Source: Romboutsia hominis
Lineage (GTDB): Bacteria > Bacillota > Clostridia > Peptostreptococcales > Peptostreptococcaceae
Assembly: GCF_900002575.1 (NCBI RefSeq)
Contig: NZ_LN650648.1
Coordinates: 1,775,565 to 1,839,564 of the forward strand
Reading direction: 5' to 3'
Length of the DNA stretch: 64,000 nt
The notes under the pieces were generated by a model. It saw only the letters and a program-made list of their open reading frames with translations, was not told the DNA's origin and searched no databases. A program made the position numbers and the translations under genes. This document shows positions 31,707-40,143 of this stretch, piece by piece (position 1 is the stretch's first letter; every line of letters begins with the position of its first letter).

Positions 31707-33806
31707 TTATACTGAACACATAAGACACTCATTGTTGTCTCTAGTCATTTTAGTTCTTGTGTAGTAAAGACTTTTTAGTCCTTTTTTGTAAGCATATATA
31801 TATAATCTAGCTATATCTCTAGTTGTTTTATCATCTGTTACAAATAATGTTGTTGATATACCTTGGTCAACATGATTTTGGACTGTTGAAACTATATCTA
31901 TAACTTTTCTCATATCCATTCTATATGCAGATTGGTAATAAAGCATGTTTTCATTAGTTAAAAATGGCATAGGATATATAGTTGTAGAATCACCATATGT
32001 TCTAACTTCAACCGGCTCTGTAATTGGCATTATACTTGATGTTGCATTTTGAACATAACTAATACTTTGAGTTGGTGCTATTGCTGTTAAGTATGCATTA
32101 TATAATCCATGTACTTTTACTTCATCTAATAAAGCTTCCCATTCTTTAGTTGTAGGTATATGTATACCTTCAAACAATTTTTTTACTTTATCTGTCTTAG
32201 GTAAGTATGAATTTTTATAATATTTTTTTAATACATTACTATCTTTTCCTTTTGCATATTCTGATTTTTCAAACCCAACAAATGTTTTATTTCTCTCTTT
32301 AGCTATATTCATAGATGACTTTATAGCAAAATGTCTAACTATTGCAAAAAATACATTACAAAAGTCTATTGCTTCTTCTGATGTATAAAGTATATTTTCT
32401 CTTACTAAGTATCCATGTAAATTCATAGCTCCAAGACCTACTGCATGTGACGAATCATTTCCATTTTTTATTGTTGGCACTTCATTTATACTAGTGTTAT
32501 CAGAAACAAAAGTTAATGCTCTTATTGCAGTATCAATCGTATTTTCTATATCTTTATTATCCATTACATTAGCAATGTTTAAAGAACCTAAATTGCAACT
32601 TATATCTTGTCCCCATATATTTTCTCCAGCATATCCTTTTATATTTGATGGTGTTTGGTATTGAAATATTTCACAACATAAATTAGACATTTTGATTTTA
32701 CCAACGTCTTTTAGTATATGTTCTCTATTTGCAGTATCTAAAAATACAACATATGGGTATCCACTTTCTTGTTGCATCTGTGCTATCTTTGTTAGCATTT
32801 TTCTAGGATTTATTTCTTTTTTTCGTATATCTTCATCATTTTTTAAAATATCATACCATTTTTCCATATCCATCTCATCAAGATTTATATTATATTTTTT
32901 ATAAACAGAATGAGGATAAAATGCATAAGCCACCTCATTTTTCTCTGCCAATTCCATAAATTTATCTGGTATTAATGCCCCTAAAGATAATGATGCTAAT
33001 CTTATTTTTTCATCTGCATTTATCTTTTTGGTATCCATAAGTAATTCAAAATCTGGATGAAATACACTTAAATATACAGCCCCGGCACCTTGTCTTGCAC
33101 CCATTTGGTTAAAGTAGGTAAATGACTGTTCTAGCATTTTGGCAACTCCTACCACACCGCCTGCTGCTCCTTCTATGTCTTTAATAGGGTCTCCTGAAGC
33201 TCTTAACCTTGATAGATTAAGTGCTACCCCACCACCTATTTTAGACAAATGATTTGCTGATGAAATTGCATATGATATACCTTCTGTACTATCTTCTATA
33301 GATATCAAAAAGCACGATACCATTTCTCCTGCTCTAGCTCTACCTGCATTTAAAAATGTAGGTGTTGCTGGTTGAAATTCTTGTTTTACTAGTTTCTCTG
33401 CTAATTTTCTTACTAAATTTTTATCACCATTTCCAAGTGCTAAAGATACTATGAGAACTTTATCATTATAGCTTTCTAATATTTCTTTATTGTCATTAGT
33501 CTTAAGTGCATAGTTTTGATAAAACTTATTTGCACTCATATATGAATTAAATTTAAATCCATAATTTTTTATGATTCTTTCTATTTCTTTTATAAAATTT
33601 ATATCATATCTTTCTATTACTTCTTTAGAATAGTAATTATTATCTATTAAATATGATAGCCTTTCTTCAAGACTATTAAATACCTTTGTTCTAGGTTTTA
33701 TATATTCATTTATATAACTGTATAATGCTTCTTTATCTTTTTCTAATTGATATTTTCCTTCTTTATTTTTTATTATGACTTGATTATTTAGTTCTATCCA
33801 GTTCAT
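31707..33806 (-). CDS. nrdE: Class Ib ribonucleotide reductase alpha subunit
   Basis: A 699-residue catalytic subunit that reduces NDPs to dNDPs. Visible: substrate loop TPTFLNAGRARAGEMVSCFL, the active-site NLGSLNIANV region, the radical-transfer pair in RTYGDSTTIY/YYQSAYRMD, and the C-terminal redox cysteines in NNECLMCSV. It lacks an N-terminal ATP-cone, as NrdE does, so overall activity regulation is absent. AAGGTGG precedes ATG 33806. A NrdR-type box lies at 33876-33891. Confidence 0.94.
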   Translation of the reverse strand: MNWIELNNQVIIKNKEGKYQLEKDKEALYSYINEYIKPRTKVFNSLEERLSYLIDNNYYSKEVIERYDINFIKEIERIIKNYGFKFNSYMSANKFYQNYALKTNDNKEILESYNDKVLIVSLALGNGDKNLVRKLAEKLVKQEFQPATPTFLNAGRARAGEMVSCFLISIEDSTEGISYAISSANHLSKIGGGVALNLSRLRASGDPIKDIEGAAGGVVGVAKMLEQSFTYFNQMGARQGAGAVYLSVFHPDFELLMDTKKINADEKIRLASLSLGALIPDKFMELAEKNEVAYAFYPHSVYKKYNINLDEMDMEKWYDILKNDEDIRKKEINPRKMLTKIAQMQQESGYPYVVFLDTANREHILKDVGKIKMSNLCCEIFQYQTPSNIKGYAGENIWGQDISCNLGSLNIANVMDNKDIENTIDTAIRALTFVSDNTSINEVPTIKNGNDSSHAVGLGAMNLHGYLVRENILYTSEEAIDFCNVFFAIVRHFAIKSSMNIAKERNKTFVGFEKSEYAKGKDSNVLKKYYKNSYLPKTDKVKKLFEGIHIPTTKEWEALLDEVKVHGLYNAYLTAIAPTQSISYVQNATSSIMPITEPVEVRTYGDSTTIYPMPFLTNENMLYYQSAYRMDMRKVIDIVSTVQNHVDQGISTTLFVTDDKTTRDIARLYIYAYKKGLKSLYYTRTKMTRDNNECLMCSV

Positions 33807-33875
33807 TTTTCCCACCTTTTATTTAATGTTTTACTAATCATTATCTACCACTTATAGATATAATATTTAAACCAA

Positions 33876-33891
33876 ATACTATATATTGTAT
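33876..33891. promoter_or_regulatory. NrdR-box-like palindrome upstream of nrdEF
   Basis: ATACTATATATTGTAT agrees with the published NrdR consensus acaCwAtATaTwGtgt at 14 of 16 positions, 70 bases upstream of nrdE. NrdR represses ribonucleotide reductase genes in response to ATP/dATP. Boxes are normally paired about 31 bp apart; I see one clear copy. Confidence 0.6.
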
Positions 33892-34007
33892 ATACACCAA
33901 TAAAAGTATTCTTAATCTATTATTATATTTTATTTTTTTTATTCTTTTTAATATATAGTTTTTTCAACACATAAGGCATTGATAATTTTTTATAATTGCT
34001 TTTTTTA

Positions 34008-34036
34008 TTTACAAATAATATTCATTATGATATTCT
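34008..34036 (+). promoter_or_regulatory. Promoter of the small-RNA candidate
   Basis: TTTACA (34008-34013) and TATTCT (34031-34036) are spaced 17 bases on the plus strand, just ahead of the orphan hairpin unit. Confidence 0.4.
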
Positions 34037-34042
34037 TAAGTT

Positions 34043-34125
34043 AAGTGGGAACTTATATTTTATATAAGTATTACGCTAGCCCAAATAAAGGCACTTATCT
34101 TTTGATAGGTGCCTTTCCGTTTTTA
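34043..34125 (+). ncRNA. Candidate small RNA, about 80 nt
   Basis: Between a promoter-like pair and a terminator hairpin there is no open frame. The predicted transcript has a small hairpin (ACTTATAT/ATATAAGT, about 34051-34069), a linker with a GC-richer ACGCTAGCCC segment (34073-34082), and an end hairpin AAAGGCACTTATC/GATAGGTGCCTTT followed by a short U run. It matches no riboswitch I know. It could also be a read-through stop protecting thiC. Confidence 0.4.
34087..34120. terminator. Terminator hairpin of the orphan unit
   Basis: Thirteen-base arms (34087-34099, 34104-34116) with one G-U pair and a TTTT loop. The downstream tail CCGTTTTT is moderately U-rich. Confidence 0.65.
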
Positions 34126-34142
34126 TAAGTACAAAAAATTTC

Positions 34143-34171
34143 TTTACAATACATAAATAAAGAACTACAAT
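34143..34171 (+). promoter_or_regulatory. Sigma-A promoter of thiC
   Basis: TTTACA (34143-34148) and TACAAT (34166-34171) are spaced 17 bases, right before the TPP riboswitch. Confidence 0.65.
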
Positions 34172-34187
34172 GTTTTTGAAAAGATAT

Positions 34188-34278
34188 CTAACTAGGGGTG
34201 CCTTTTAGGCTGAGAAATGATAAATTCATTAACCCTTCGAACCTGATGTAGTTTATACTACCGTAGGAAAGTTACTTT
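34188..34278 (+). promoter_or_regulatory. TPP riboswitch (THI element)
   Basis: The sequence contains ACTAGGGGTGCC...GGCTGAGAAA, ACCCTTCGAACCTGATGTAG and TACCGTAGGAAAGT, the conserved core of the thiamin pyrophosphate aptamer, upstream of thiC. Confidence 0.97.
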
Positions 34279-34342
34279 TGTGTTTATTAATAGCTATAAA
34301 ACAAATATAGTCTATTTATTAATACATATTTTGAGAAGCTTT

Positions 34343-34364
34343 GCCTTATGGTAAGGCTTTTTTT
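34343..34364 (+). terminator. TPP riboswitch terminator
   Basis: GCCTTA-TGG-TAAGGC hairpin and T7, between the aptamer and the thiC start. It is the likely expression platform. Confidence 0.8.
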
Positions 34365-34396
34365 ATTTATTAAAATATAATAAGGGGGATTTTAAT

Positions 34397-35710
34397 ATGA
34401 TGTATACTACTCAAATGGATGCTGCTAAAAAGGGGATAATTACTAAAGAAATGGAAATAGTAGCAAAAAAAGAAAATATGGATGTTAATATTTTGAGAGA
34501 GCTAATATCTAAAGGTAAAGTAGCAATACCTGCTAATAAAAATCATAAATCTTTAAATCCTGAAGGTGTAGGCGAAAATCTAAGAACCAAAATAAATGTA
34601 AATTTAGGTATATCAAAAGATTGTTGTGATATTGATGAAGAGATGAAAAAGGTTAATTTGGCATTAGATATGAAAGCCGAAGCTATAATGGATTTAAGTT
34701 CTTTTGGTAAAACCAAAGAATTTAGAAAAAAACTTATATCATCTTCTAATGCTATGATAGGAACTGTTCCTATATACGATGCTGTTGGTTTTTACGATAA
34801 AGAATTAAAAGATATAACTGCTAAAGAATTTTTAGATGTAGTAAGAAATCATGCAAATGATGGTGTAGACTTCGTTACTGTACATGCTGGTATAAACAAA
34901 GAAACTGCATCTGTTTTTAAAAGAAACAAAAGACTTACTAATATAGTATCTAGAGGCGGTTCTTTAATGTATGCTTGGATGGAGCTTAACCAACGTGAGA
35001 ACCCTTTTTATGAATACTTTGATGAATTACTTGATATATGCGAAGAATATGACTTAACATTAAGCCTTGGAGATGCTCTAAGACCTGGGTCTATAAATGA
35101 CTCTTCAGATGCTTGTCAAATAAAAGAATTAATGATATTAGGTGAACTTACTCTAAGAGCGTGGAAACGAAATGTTCAAGTAATAATAGAAGGTCCTGGA
35201 CATATGTCATTAGATGAAATTGAGTCTAATATGTTACTTGAAAAGAAACTTTGTCATGGTGCACCATTTTATGTGCTAGGTCCTATAGTTACAGATATAG
35301 CCCCTGGATATGATCATATAACAAGTGCTATTGGAGGTGCCTTAGCTGCTAGTTATGGAGCTGACTTTTTATGTTATGTAACCCCAGCAGAACATTTAAG
35401 ACTACCTAACTTAGATGATGTTAAAGAAGGTATTATAGCTACTAAAATAGCTGCTCATGCTGCAGATATCGCAAAGAAAATTCCTAAATCTAGAGATATA
35501 GATAATCAAATGAGTAAAGCTAGACAAGAACTTGATTGGGAAAAAATGTTTGAACTTGCTATTGACCCACAAAAAGCTAGAAGATATAGAAAAGAGTCAA
35601 CTCCTAAACATGATGATAGCTGTACAATGTGCGGTAAGATGTGTTCTATGAGAAATATGAATAAAATAATGAGTGGTAAAGACTTAAATTTATTAAGAGC
35701 AGATAATTAG
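34397..35710 (+). CDS. thiC: Phosphomethylpyrimidine synthase
   Basis: A 437-residue radical SAM enzyme that rearranges AIR to HMP-P, the thiamin pyrimidine. Motifs: [10 protein letters not shown] (about 126-135), [34 protein letters not shown] and DIAPGYDHI. The C-terminal cluster site is [10 protein letters not shown], read as CX2CX3C, one residue shorter than the CX2CX4C of many ThiC proteins. It is the short clostridial form, lacking the N-terminal extension. AGGGGG precedes ATG 34397. Controlled by the TPP riboswitch. No other thi gene is adjacent. Confidence 0.96.
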   Translation: MMYTTQMDAAKKGIITKEMEIVAKKENMDVNILRELISKGKVAIPANKNHKSLNPEGVGENLRTKINVNLGISKDCCDIDEEMKKVNLALDMKAEAIMDLSSFGKTKEFRKKLISSSNAMIGTVPIYDAVGFYDKELKDITAKEFLDVVRNHANDGVDFVTVHAGINKETASVFKRNKRLTNIVSRGGSLMYAWMELNQRENPFYEYFDELLDICEEYDLTLSLGDALRPGSINDSSDACQIKELMILGELTLRAWKRNVQVIIEGPGHMSLDEIESNMLLEKKLCHGAPFYVLGPIVTDIAPGYDHITSAIGGALAASYGADFLCYVTPAEHLRLPNLDDVKEGIIATKIAAHAADIAKKIPKSRDIDNQMSKARQELDWEKMFELAIDPQKARRYRKESTPKHDDSCTMCGKMCSMRNMNKIMSGKDLNLLRADN

Positions 35711-35848
35711 TTACATACTTAATTTAATATTATAAATATCTATTATATTCTTTGCATAACTAAGTTTCATCATATTTTAATGATTTACAAAAGAATACAT
35801 AAAGTGGTATACTGTCCTTTATAAATATATATTTTTGGAGGAATATTA

Positions 35849-36805
35849 ATGGCATTTATAATATTAATATTAGGTTTTATTTTCCTTATAAAGGGTGCTG
35901 ACATATTTGTCGATGGTGCTGCTTCAATTGCTAGAAAATTTAATGTTCCAGCTATGGTTATAGGTCTTACTATAGTAGCTATGGGTACATCTGCACCTGA
36001 AGCCGCAGTAAGTATTACATCTTCATTAGCAGGACAAAATGATATGAGTGTTGCTAACATCGTAGGCTCTAACTTTTTTAACATACTTGTAGTGTTAGGT
36101 GTATCTGCAATAATTGCAAAGTTACCAGTTCAAAAAGATACTATAAAAAAAGATACTCCATTTTTAATAGGTATAAGCTTTATGTTGTTACTATTTTCAC
36201 TTGATTTACATATAAATAGATTTGAAGGTATTTTTTTCTTATTAGTATTTGCCTACTTCTTAATAAATACTGTAAAAAGTGCTAAAAACTCTAATAATGA
36301 AGAAGACTTATCTGGTGGTGAAAGTGCTATAGCTATAGAAGCTGAAGTAAGTGAAGATGTTCCTATGTTTAAAACAATTATATTAAGTTTAATTGGTATA
36401 GCAGGAATTATTGTTGGTGGAGATATGGTTGTTGATTCTGCCACGACTATTGCAACATCATTTGGTATGAGTGCAAACTTAGTTGGACTTACAATAGTTG
36501 CAGTTGGTACTTCACTTCCTGAATTTGTTACTTCTATTATGGCTATAAAAAAGGGTGAAACTGAAATAGCTATAGGTAATGTAATAGGCTCAAACGTATT
36601 TAATATACTTTTAGTTTTAGGTTTAGCTACAACTATAAGTCCGATATCTATAAGTACATTTGCTCTTATAGATATAATATTTATGACATTTATAACAGTT
36701 TTACTTTATATCTTTATGAAAAAAGATAATTGTCTTGTAAAAAAACAAGGTTTTATATTAATAGCTTTATATATAGTATATATGATATATACTATAGTTA
36801 GGTAA
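35849..36805 (+). CDS. CaCA family Na+/Ca2+ exchanger (YrbG-like)
   Basis: A 318-residue transporter with about ten helices in two inverted repeats. The alpha-repeats are clear: GLTIVAMGTSAPEAAVSI...GSNFFNILVVLG (about 47-90) and GLTIVAVGTSLPEFVTSI...GSNVFNILLVLG (about 212-255). The paired acidic residues in these repeats bind cation. An acidic loop near 150-165 separates the halves. It probably exports Ca2+ in exchange for Na+. GGAGG precedes ATG 35849. Confidence 0.93.
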   Translation: MAFIILILGFIFLIKGADIFVDGAASIARKFNVPAMVIGLTIVAMGTSAPEAAVSITSSLAGQNDMSVANIVGSNFFNILVVLGVSAIIAKLPVQKDTIKKDTPFLIGISFMLLLFSLDLHINRFEGIFFLLVFAYFLINTVKSAKNSNNEEDLSGGESAIAIEAEVSEDVPMFKTIILSLIGIAGIIVGGDMVVDSATTIATSFGMSANLVGLTIVAVGTSLPEFVTSIMAIKKGETEIAIGNVIGSNVFNILLVLGLATTISPISISTFALIDIIFMTFITVLLYIFMKKDNCLVKKQGFILIALYIVYMIYTIVR

Positions 36806-36809
36806 TCTA

Positions 36810-36843
36810 AAAAAGGAAGAACATAATTATGTTCTTCCTTTTT
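36810..36843. terminator. Bidirectional terminator
   Basis: A perfect 34-base palindrome with A4/T4 ends between the convergent exchanger and MFS genes. It overlaps the MFS stop at 36842. Confidence 0.85.
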
Positions 36844-38011
36844 ATTCGCTTATTATATTTGTATTATTTATATTCTTATATTCTAATTTATTTATTGCAA
36901 ATATAATTCCAAAACTTATGATAGAAATTATTATTGAGCATATAAATATGGCTTTCATTCCATATAAGTCTATTATATTTCCATATATAAGTTTTATAAC
37001 TGATGACCCAATTCCTATACAAAAAGTGTATATAGTCATGGCTGTAGTGTATAATTTTTTTTCTACTACGTTTCCTATAAAGTCAAAAACAGTTATAGTC
37101 ATTATAGCTATTGCTACACCATGAGAAGCTGATGCTAATATAAATAATGCTATATTATTTGTAAATGTATATATTATCCATCTAATAAAAAGTGCAATTG
37201 CACTTACAGTAATCATTTTTGTATTTCCATATTTTTTTAAAAGATCTTTGGTCTTAACCATAAAATAAAGTTCTGGAGCTACCATAAACACAGTCAACAT
37301 TCCTACAAGTTCCTTGCCTGCTCCTAAGTTTAATAAATGTATACCTTGGTAGGCGCTTACCCCATCACTTAAGGCAACAATACTTATACTTGCTAAAAGT
37401 ATTAACACATATTGTTTATTAGTAAATAATTTTTTTATATCTACTTTTAAATTTAACTTTTCTTTAGACTCCATTTCTTTAGGTGTATTTAAATATGGAG
37501 TTATAAATAAACATAGTAGCATACTAAACATAAACATGTAGAAAAATGCCAAATCATTTCCTGTTAAATTCATTATATGACCACAAATAAAAGCAGATAG
37601 TGCATATCCTATAGAACCTAATACCCTTACTTTTCCATAATTTTTGTTTTGTTCTTTACAATATGAAGTTGTTATAGTATCTGCAAGTGGCAATAATGAA
37701 TTTCTAAACATTTCAAAAAATATCGCTACTATAAATATCGGTATAAAAGACGTTGTTTTTGAATATAAATATCCCAGTAAAAATGCTACTAATACATTTA
37801 TCCATAATATAAGCTTTTGTTTTTTTATAATATCACTTATAATCCCCCATATAGGTACAAGTGCTATACCAATTATAGATGGTATTGATACTATAATCCC
37901 TATTTGCGATGGACTAAAGTTTAATGTTTTTTCTAAGTATACAGGTAAATAAGTCATAAATGACCCCAATCCTATAAACATACATAAGTATTTTATATAA
38001 AATTTAGACAT
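36842..38011 (-). CDS. MFS transporter (LacY/MFS_1-like)
   Basis: About 389 residues from ATG 38011, set by AGGAGG eight bases upstream. Twelve hydrophobic helices. PSIIGIALVPIWGIISDIIKKQK (about 48-70) contains the loop 2-3 G-x3-D-x2-R/K MFS motif, and GKVRVLGSIGYALSAFICG is the second half of the first bundle. The family resembles sugar or nucleoside permeases (MFS_1_like), without substrate specificity signs. Single gene. Confidence 0.85.
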   Translation of the reverse strand: MSKFYIKYLCMFIGLGSFMTYLPVYLEKTLNFSPSQIGIIVSIPSIIGIALVPIWGIISDIIKKQKLILWINVLVAFLLGYLYSKTTSFIPIFIVAIFFEMFRNSLLPLADTITTSYCKEQNKNYGKVRVLGSIGYALSAFICGHIMNLTGNDLAFFYMFMFSMLLCLFITPYLNTPKEMESKEKLNLKVDIKKLFTNKQYVLILLASISIVALSDGVSAYQGIHLLNLGAGKELVGMLTVFMVAPELYFMVKTKDLLKKYGNTKMITVSAIALFIRWIIYTFTNNIALFILASASHGVAIAIMTITVFDFIGNVVEKKLYTTAMTIYTFCIGIGSSVIKLIYGNIIDLYGMKAIFICSIIISIISFGIIFAINKLEYKNINNTNIISE

Positions 38012-38227
38012 AATATTCCTCCTCTTATAAGAATATACCATAATATTGTTAGTTTTTGTACAATCATTTTTTTTATATTTTTTAGAAAATTTAGGTATAT
38101 TTATTAGTATTTAAGGTAATTATTTAAATAAATAAAAAAAGTGTGTACATTTGCTTAAATAAGTGTTACACTTAAATTACAGTAAATCAAGAAATAATCT
38201 TGATGTAGGTTTATAGGAGAATTGAAA

Positions 38228-38428
38228 ATGATTCAAGGAATAGTAAAATGGTTCAATAGTGAAAAAGGATTTGGATTTATATCTGTAGAAGGTGGAGATG
38301 ATGTATTCGCTCATTTCTCAGCTATACAAGTTGATGGATTCAAAACTTTAGAAGAAGGTCAAAAAGTAAGCTTTAATATAGTTGAAGGTGCTAGAGGTCC
38401 TCAAGCTGAAAACATAACTATATTATAA
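38228..38428 (+). CDS. Cold-shock protein, CspA family
   Basis: A 66-residue OB-fold RNA chaperone with RNP1 KGFGFI (residues 14-19) and RNP2 VFAHF (26-30). It melts RNA secondary structure at low temperature and in stationary phase. ATG 38228 is chosen over TTG 38222 because AGGAGA sits seven bases upstream. The leader contains two small hairpins (around 38160-38205), which may tune translation. Confidence 0.95.
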   Translation: MIQGIVKWFNSEKGFGFISVEGGDDVFAHFSAIQVDGFKTLEEGQKVSFNIVEGARGPQAENITIL

Positions 38429-38445
38429 TCATATAGATACGTTTT

Positions 38446-38474
38446 AAAGACTCAAATTTATTTGAGTCTTTTTT
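38446..38474 (+). terminator. Terminator of the cold-shock gene
   Basis: AAAGACTCAAA-TTTA-TTTGAGTCTTT followed by a T run, 18 bases past the stop. Confidence 0.85.
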
Positions 38475-38521
38475 ATTTATTAATTTTAATAATCATAAAT
38501 TTTCTGAATATAGCAACAATT

Positions 38522-38557
38522 AAAAATGTCTATGTTATTTTTTACATAGACATTTTT
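38522..38557 (-). terminator. Terminator of the MATE gene
   Basis: Fourteen-base arms AAAAATGTCTATGT/ACATAGACATTTTT with an eight-base loop, 47 bases past the MATE stop on the minus strand. Confidence 0.75.
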
Positions 38558-38603
38558 AGAAATACAAAAGTATTTATAGATACAATGTTTTATAGTATAT
38601 AAT

Positions 38604-39968
38604 TTACATATCTTTTTTATCTCGAGTTACATCATTTATCCAATTGCCACTTTTAACTCTTATAAATCCAACTATACCTTTTAATATTTCATCACTTTTT
38701 AATAGAAAAAATACAATAGGTATTGGTAAATTAAATATAAATGCACCTATAAATCCAAGTGGTATAGATAATCCCCACATAAATATCATTTCATATTTAA
38801 ATACATACTTATTATCTCCTCCTCCTCTTAAAACACCCATCATAAGATTTGAAGATAAAGACCTAAACAATGCTACTATAGCTGTTGCTGTCATTATTTC
38901 TTTTGATATTAATTTCGTTTCTTGTGATATATTATAAAATCCTAATATCACATCTTTACATAAATAAATCATTAAAGCTGATATAACTCCAACTATTATG
39001 CTTAGTATGATTATAGTGTTTGCATATTCTTTTACTTTTTCATAGTTTCCTTTACCTATAGCATTACCTATTATAACTGATGAAGCACTAGATAATCCTT
39101 GTATAAATAAAGTTGCAAATTGATTTACTACATTATTTATGCTATTTGCTGCAACTACACTAGTCCCCATCCTACCAACTATTATAGATATCATAGACGA
39201 TCCTACTGACCAACATAGTTCATTAAAAAATATGGGATATGTTACTTTTACATAATCATTAAATATTATTTTATCTATTTTCAAAATATAATTTAACCTA
39301 TATTTTATTTTACTTTCTTTAAAAATTATATATGCAAATATTATAAAAAATTCTATTATCCTAGATATAACAGTTGCAATAGCTGCTCCTTTAATTCCTA
39401 ATGGACTTATCCCAAACCTTCCAAATATTAATATATAATTTAAAAATATATTTATAAATAAAGATATACTATGTATGATCATAGGTATTTTAACAGTTTT
39501 AATGGACCTAAGTACACCGACAGTAGAAACTGTTAATGAATAGAATACATAACTTATACTAACTATCCTTATATACTTCTCCCCCATTGATATAACTGAT
39601 ATATCATCTGTAAATAGCTTCATAAATGCACCTGGCATAACCATAGCCACTAATACAAATAATATTGATAGTGCTATACTTAGCCAGTATGTAATAGTAA
39701 TTACCTTGTGTATTGATTTTATATCTTTTTTCCCATAGTATTGAGAGCACATAACGTTAGAGCCTCCAGAAATCCCAAACATTAATATCATCAATATAAA
39801 AAAAAGATGATTAGCTATAGCTGCTGATGATAACTCTACTTCGCCTAGTCTACCTAACATAACAGTGTCTGCCATATTAACAGATACTGTTATTAAATTT
39901 TGTATAGCTATTGGTATTGATATATCTATTATACTTTTATAAAACGATTTATCTTTTGTCATATACAC
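38604..39968 (-). CDS. MATE family multidrug efflux transporter
   Basis: A 454-residue, 12-helix MATE (NorM/DinF type) exporter that uses Na+ or H+. Conserved starts of both halves: IPIAIQNLITVSVNMADTVMLGRLG (about 19-43) and YPIFFNELCWSVGSSMISIIVGRMG (about 237-261), and GGGDNKYVF near 380. The substrate is unknown. The frame begins with GTG 39968 ten bases after AGGA; ATG 39962 is the alternative but its spacing is long. Single gene. Confidence 0.9.
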   Translation of the reverse strand: MYMTKDKSFYKSIIDISIPIAIQNLITVSVNMADTVMLGRLGEVELSSAAIANHLFFILMILMFGISGGSNVMCSQYYGKKDIKSIHKVITITYWLSIALSILFVLVAMVMPGAFMKLFTDDISVISMGEKYIRIVSISYVFYSLTVSTVGVLRSIKTVKIPMIIHSISLFINIFLNYILIFGRFGISPLGIKGAAIATVISRIIEFFIIFAYIIFKESKIKYRLNYILKIDKIIFNDYVKVTYPIFFNELCWSVGSSMISIIVGRMGTSVVAANSINNVVNQFATLFIQGLSSASSVIIGNAIGKGNYEKVKEYANTIIILSIIVGVISALMIYLCKDVILGFYNISQETKLISKEIMTATAIVALFRSLSSNLMMGVLRGGGDNKYVFKYEMIFMWGLSIPLGFIGAFIFNLPIPIVFFLLKSDEILKGIVGFIRVKSGNWINDVTRDKKDM

Positions 39969-40054
39969 TTATATTCATTCCTTTCACAAGTACATATATA
40001 TCTTTTGTATTATTTAAAAGTTAATACATGTACTTATTTACTATTTATGTATAT

Positions 40055-40085
40055 AAAAAAGACTAAGATTTAATCCTAGCCTTTT
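40055..40085 (-). terminator. Terminator of the SNF2 helicase gene
   Basis: An imperfect hairpin with A6 on the left (a U6 tail on the minus strand), about 60 bases past the stop at 40144. Confidence 0.6.
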
Positions 40086-40143
40086 TATGATTAATCACAT
40101 CTATATGTAGTTTTTCGTATTTTTGATTTTATATTCTAATTTT

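Larger units (their letters stand above)
33807..34396. other. Intergenic region between nrdE and thiC, 590 bases
   Basis: From left: the nrdE leader with the NrdR-like box, an AT-rich stretch (33900-34005) with nothing visible, a promoter-to-terminator unit without an open frame (34008-34125) that looks like a small RNA, and then the thiC promoter, TPP riboswitch and terminator (34143-34364). Confidence 0.7.
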
